Of a DNA stretch of 6,859 nucleotides, positions 6,375-6,859 are shown in pieces. Both the position numbers and the translations under genes were made by a program. The stretch spans positions 1-6,859 of the forward strand of contig QILH01000089.1 of the NCBI GenBank assembly GCA_003233255.1. The letters are read 5' to 3'. This DNA comes from Gammaproteobacteria bacterium. GTDB lineage: Bacteria > Pseudomonadota > Gammaproteobacteria > UBA6429 > Thiohalophilaceae. Positions within the stretch are counted from its first letter, which is position 1. Each line of letters opens with the position of its first letter. The notes below the pieces were generated by a model that was not told the origin of the DNA, searched no databases, and saw nothing but the letters and a program-made list of their open reading frames with translations.

Positions 6375-6683
6375 TTATTCGTGATTTGATGGATAATTAA
6401 ATAAATCATCTGTATTTGTAATATTTTTGAGTTCGATATGATTATATGCCCCGGACATAAAGCATGACTCATTTGGCTCAGGAGCAGGTTTAAATATTAC
6501 TTTTCTGCCGCAGAGGTCATATGCTACTCTAGGAATTATTATCATTTTTCCTGATAGTTTTTTTGCCTTGCTAGTTAGTGAGTCTAGCCCGTCAAAGCTT
6601 CCATTTAGAAAATAATATTGGTTGATTAAATCCCAGCTCACTAATTCATAAATTTCAGTAAATTTCCCAGCAATATAAATCAC
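6375..6683 (-). CDS. Hypothetical protein, probably the 3' part of a frameshifted gene
   Basis: This reverse-strand frame of 102 residues could start only at a GTG (6683-6681), because an in-frame TAA lies two codons before it; the only ribosome-binding candidate there is a weak agaag about 11 bases away. The product (for example YELVSWDLINQYYF, GKMIIIPRVAYDLCGRK, FKPAPEPNES) looks like real globular protein without signal peptide or membrane segment. I do not recognise the family; small single-domain proteins of this style include immunity proteins, but that is a guess. The local base composition is clearly more AT-rich than in the genes to the left, suggesting separate origin. The residues before about YELVS seem to be a frameshift artefact: a separate short frame upstream with a strong ribosome binding site joins smoothly to this one if one 10-base repeat unit is removed. 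It converges with the M61 gene, with 22 bases between them and no hairpin terminator visible. Confidence 0.6.
   Translation of the reverse strand: MIYIAGKFTEIYELVSWDLINQYYFLNGSFDGLDSLTSKAKKLSGKMIIIPRVAYDLCGRKVIFKPAPEPNESCFMSGAYNHIELKNITNTDDLFNYPSNHE
6649..6666 (-). repeat. 10-base tandem duplication that shifts the frame
   Basis: On the reverse strand gaaattta occurs at 6666-6659 and again at 6656-6649, a perfect 8-base repeat with a 10-base period. Ten is one more than a multiple of three, so the extra unit moves the reading frame. Reading in the upstream frame gives CWEIY followed by a stop (tga, 6657-6655); with one unit removed the same codons continue as CWEIYELVSWDL in the frame of the downstream gene. 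Confidence 0.6.
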
Positions 6684-6735
6684 TTGTTACGTAGCTTCTT
6701 AGAGCTTTCTGAGGGTCTATTTGGAACTTCGACAA
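6655..6735 (-). pseudogene. 5' fragment of the reverse-strand gene, cut off by the frameshift
   Basis: A short reverse frame of 26 residues starts at TTG (6735-6733), ten bases behind a full Shine-Dalgarno GGAGG (6750-6746), the strongest ribosome binding site at this end of the window. An ATT codon directly before the TTG is an alternative start, and an in-frame TAA precedes both. The peptide is LSKFQIDPQKALRSYVTSD followed by LYCWEIY and a stop, and overlaps the downstream frame by 29 bases. Joined through the 10-base repeat, the two parts give one product of 116 residues. That the fragment carries the ribosome binding site and the downstream part carries most of the protein argues for one broken gene rather than two. 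An assembly or sequencing error is the main alternative. Confidence 0.45.
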
Positions 6736-6859
6736 AATATTTTATCCTCCGCTTTCATGTGCAGGCCTGTTACTATTAGCTGGTAGGTATGTGGTGACTT
6801 CTTTTGATGTTAGCCTGCTTATCTTTTCATTGTTGCGCTCGATATGGGGCAATACGCAT
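6736..6859. other. AT-rich right end, no gene seen
   Basis: Apart from the GGAGG at 6746-6750 that serves the reverse-strand gene, I see no coding frame, tRNA, terminator or convincing promoter here. A reverse ATG at the last bases of the window opens a frame of only ten codons. A six-base inverted repeat, gcaggc (6761-6766) with gcctgc (6813-6818), is too short and too widely spaced to interpret. The promoter of the reverse gene should lie in or beyond this stretch. Confidence 0.4.

Noticed and set aside
1..6859. CRISPR array, tRNA, rRNA or complete insertion sequence
   Set aside because: No regularly spaced repeats, no cloverleaf or rRNA words, and no transposase-like protein were seen on either strand.

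Overview
The window reads as part of a gammaproteobacterial chromosome of moderate GC. The case rests on the AcnA and PurB sequences (PurB aligns with the E. coli enzyme almost without gaps), on a three-gene set that I recall from free-living gammaproteobacteria, and on short dispersed palindromic repeats between genes. The species cannot be named from the sequence.

Layout, left to right. (1) The C-terminal part of aconitase AcnA runs in from the left edge and stops at 766. (2) 767-1126 has no gene; its first half is a palindromic dispersed repeat. (3) 1127-1318 is a probable 63-residue gene with a GTG start and a good ribosome binding site. (4) 1304-1435 is packed with consecutive hairpins that no protein explains. 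(5) 1532-2893 is purB, adenylosuccinate lyase, complete and with its active-site residues present. (6) 2894-3137 holds a second palindromic repeat and then a promoter. (7) 3138-6352 is a tight three-gene operon (gaps of 12 and 8 bases): a phospholipase-D-like protein without a complete HKD motif, an exported miniature secretin-like protein, and an M61 metallopeptidase with a PDZ domain. (8) The right end is AT-rich and carries a reverse-strand gene convergent with the operon. It appears to be broken by a 10-base tandem duplication.

The genes fall into two groups. acnA (TCA cycle) and purB (purine synthesis) are housekeeping genes with no direct link to each other. The 3138-6352 operon has no established joint function. 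Its parts (an exported secretin-type domain, a PLD-like fold without catalytic residues, a PDZ peptidase without a signal peptide) suggest an envelope- or proteostasis-related role, but that is inference.

The most notable observations are the probable frameshift by duplication at 6649-6666, where removing one repeat unit restores a single 116-residue frame behind a strong ribosome binding site; the four-hairpin array upstream of purB; and the compact secretin-like protein.
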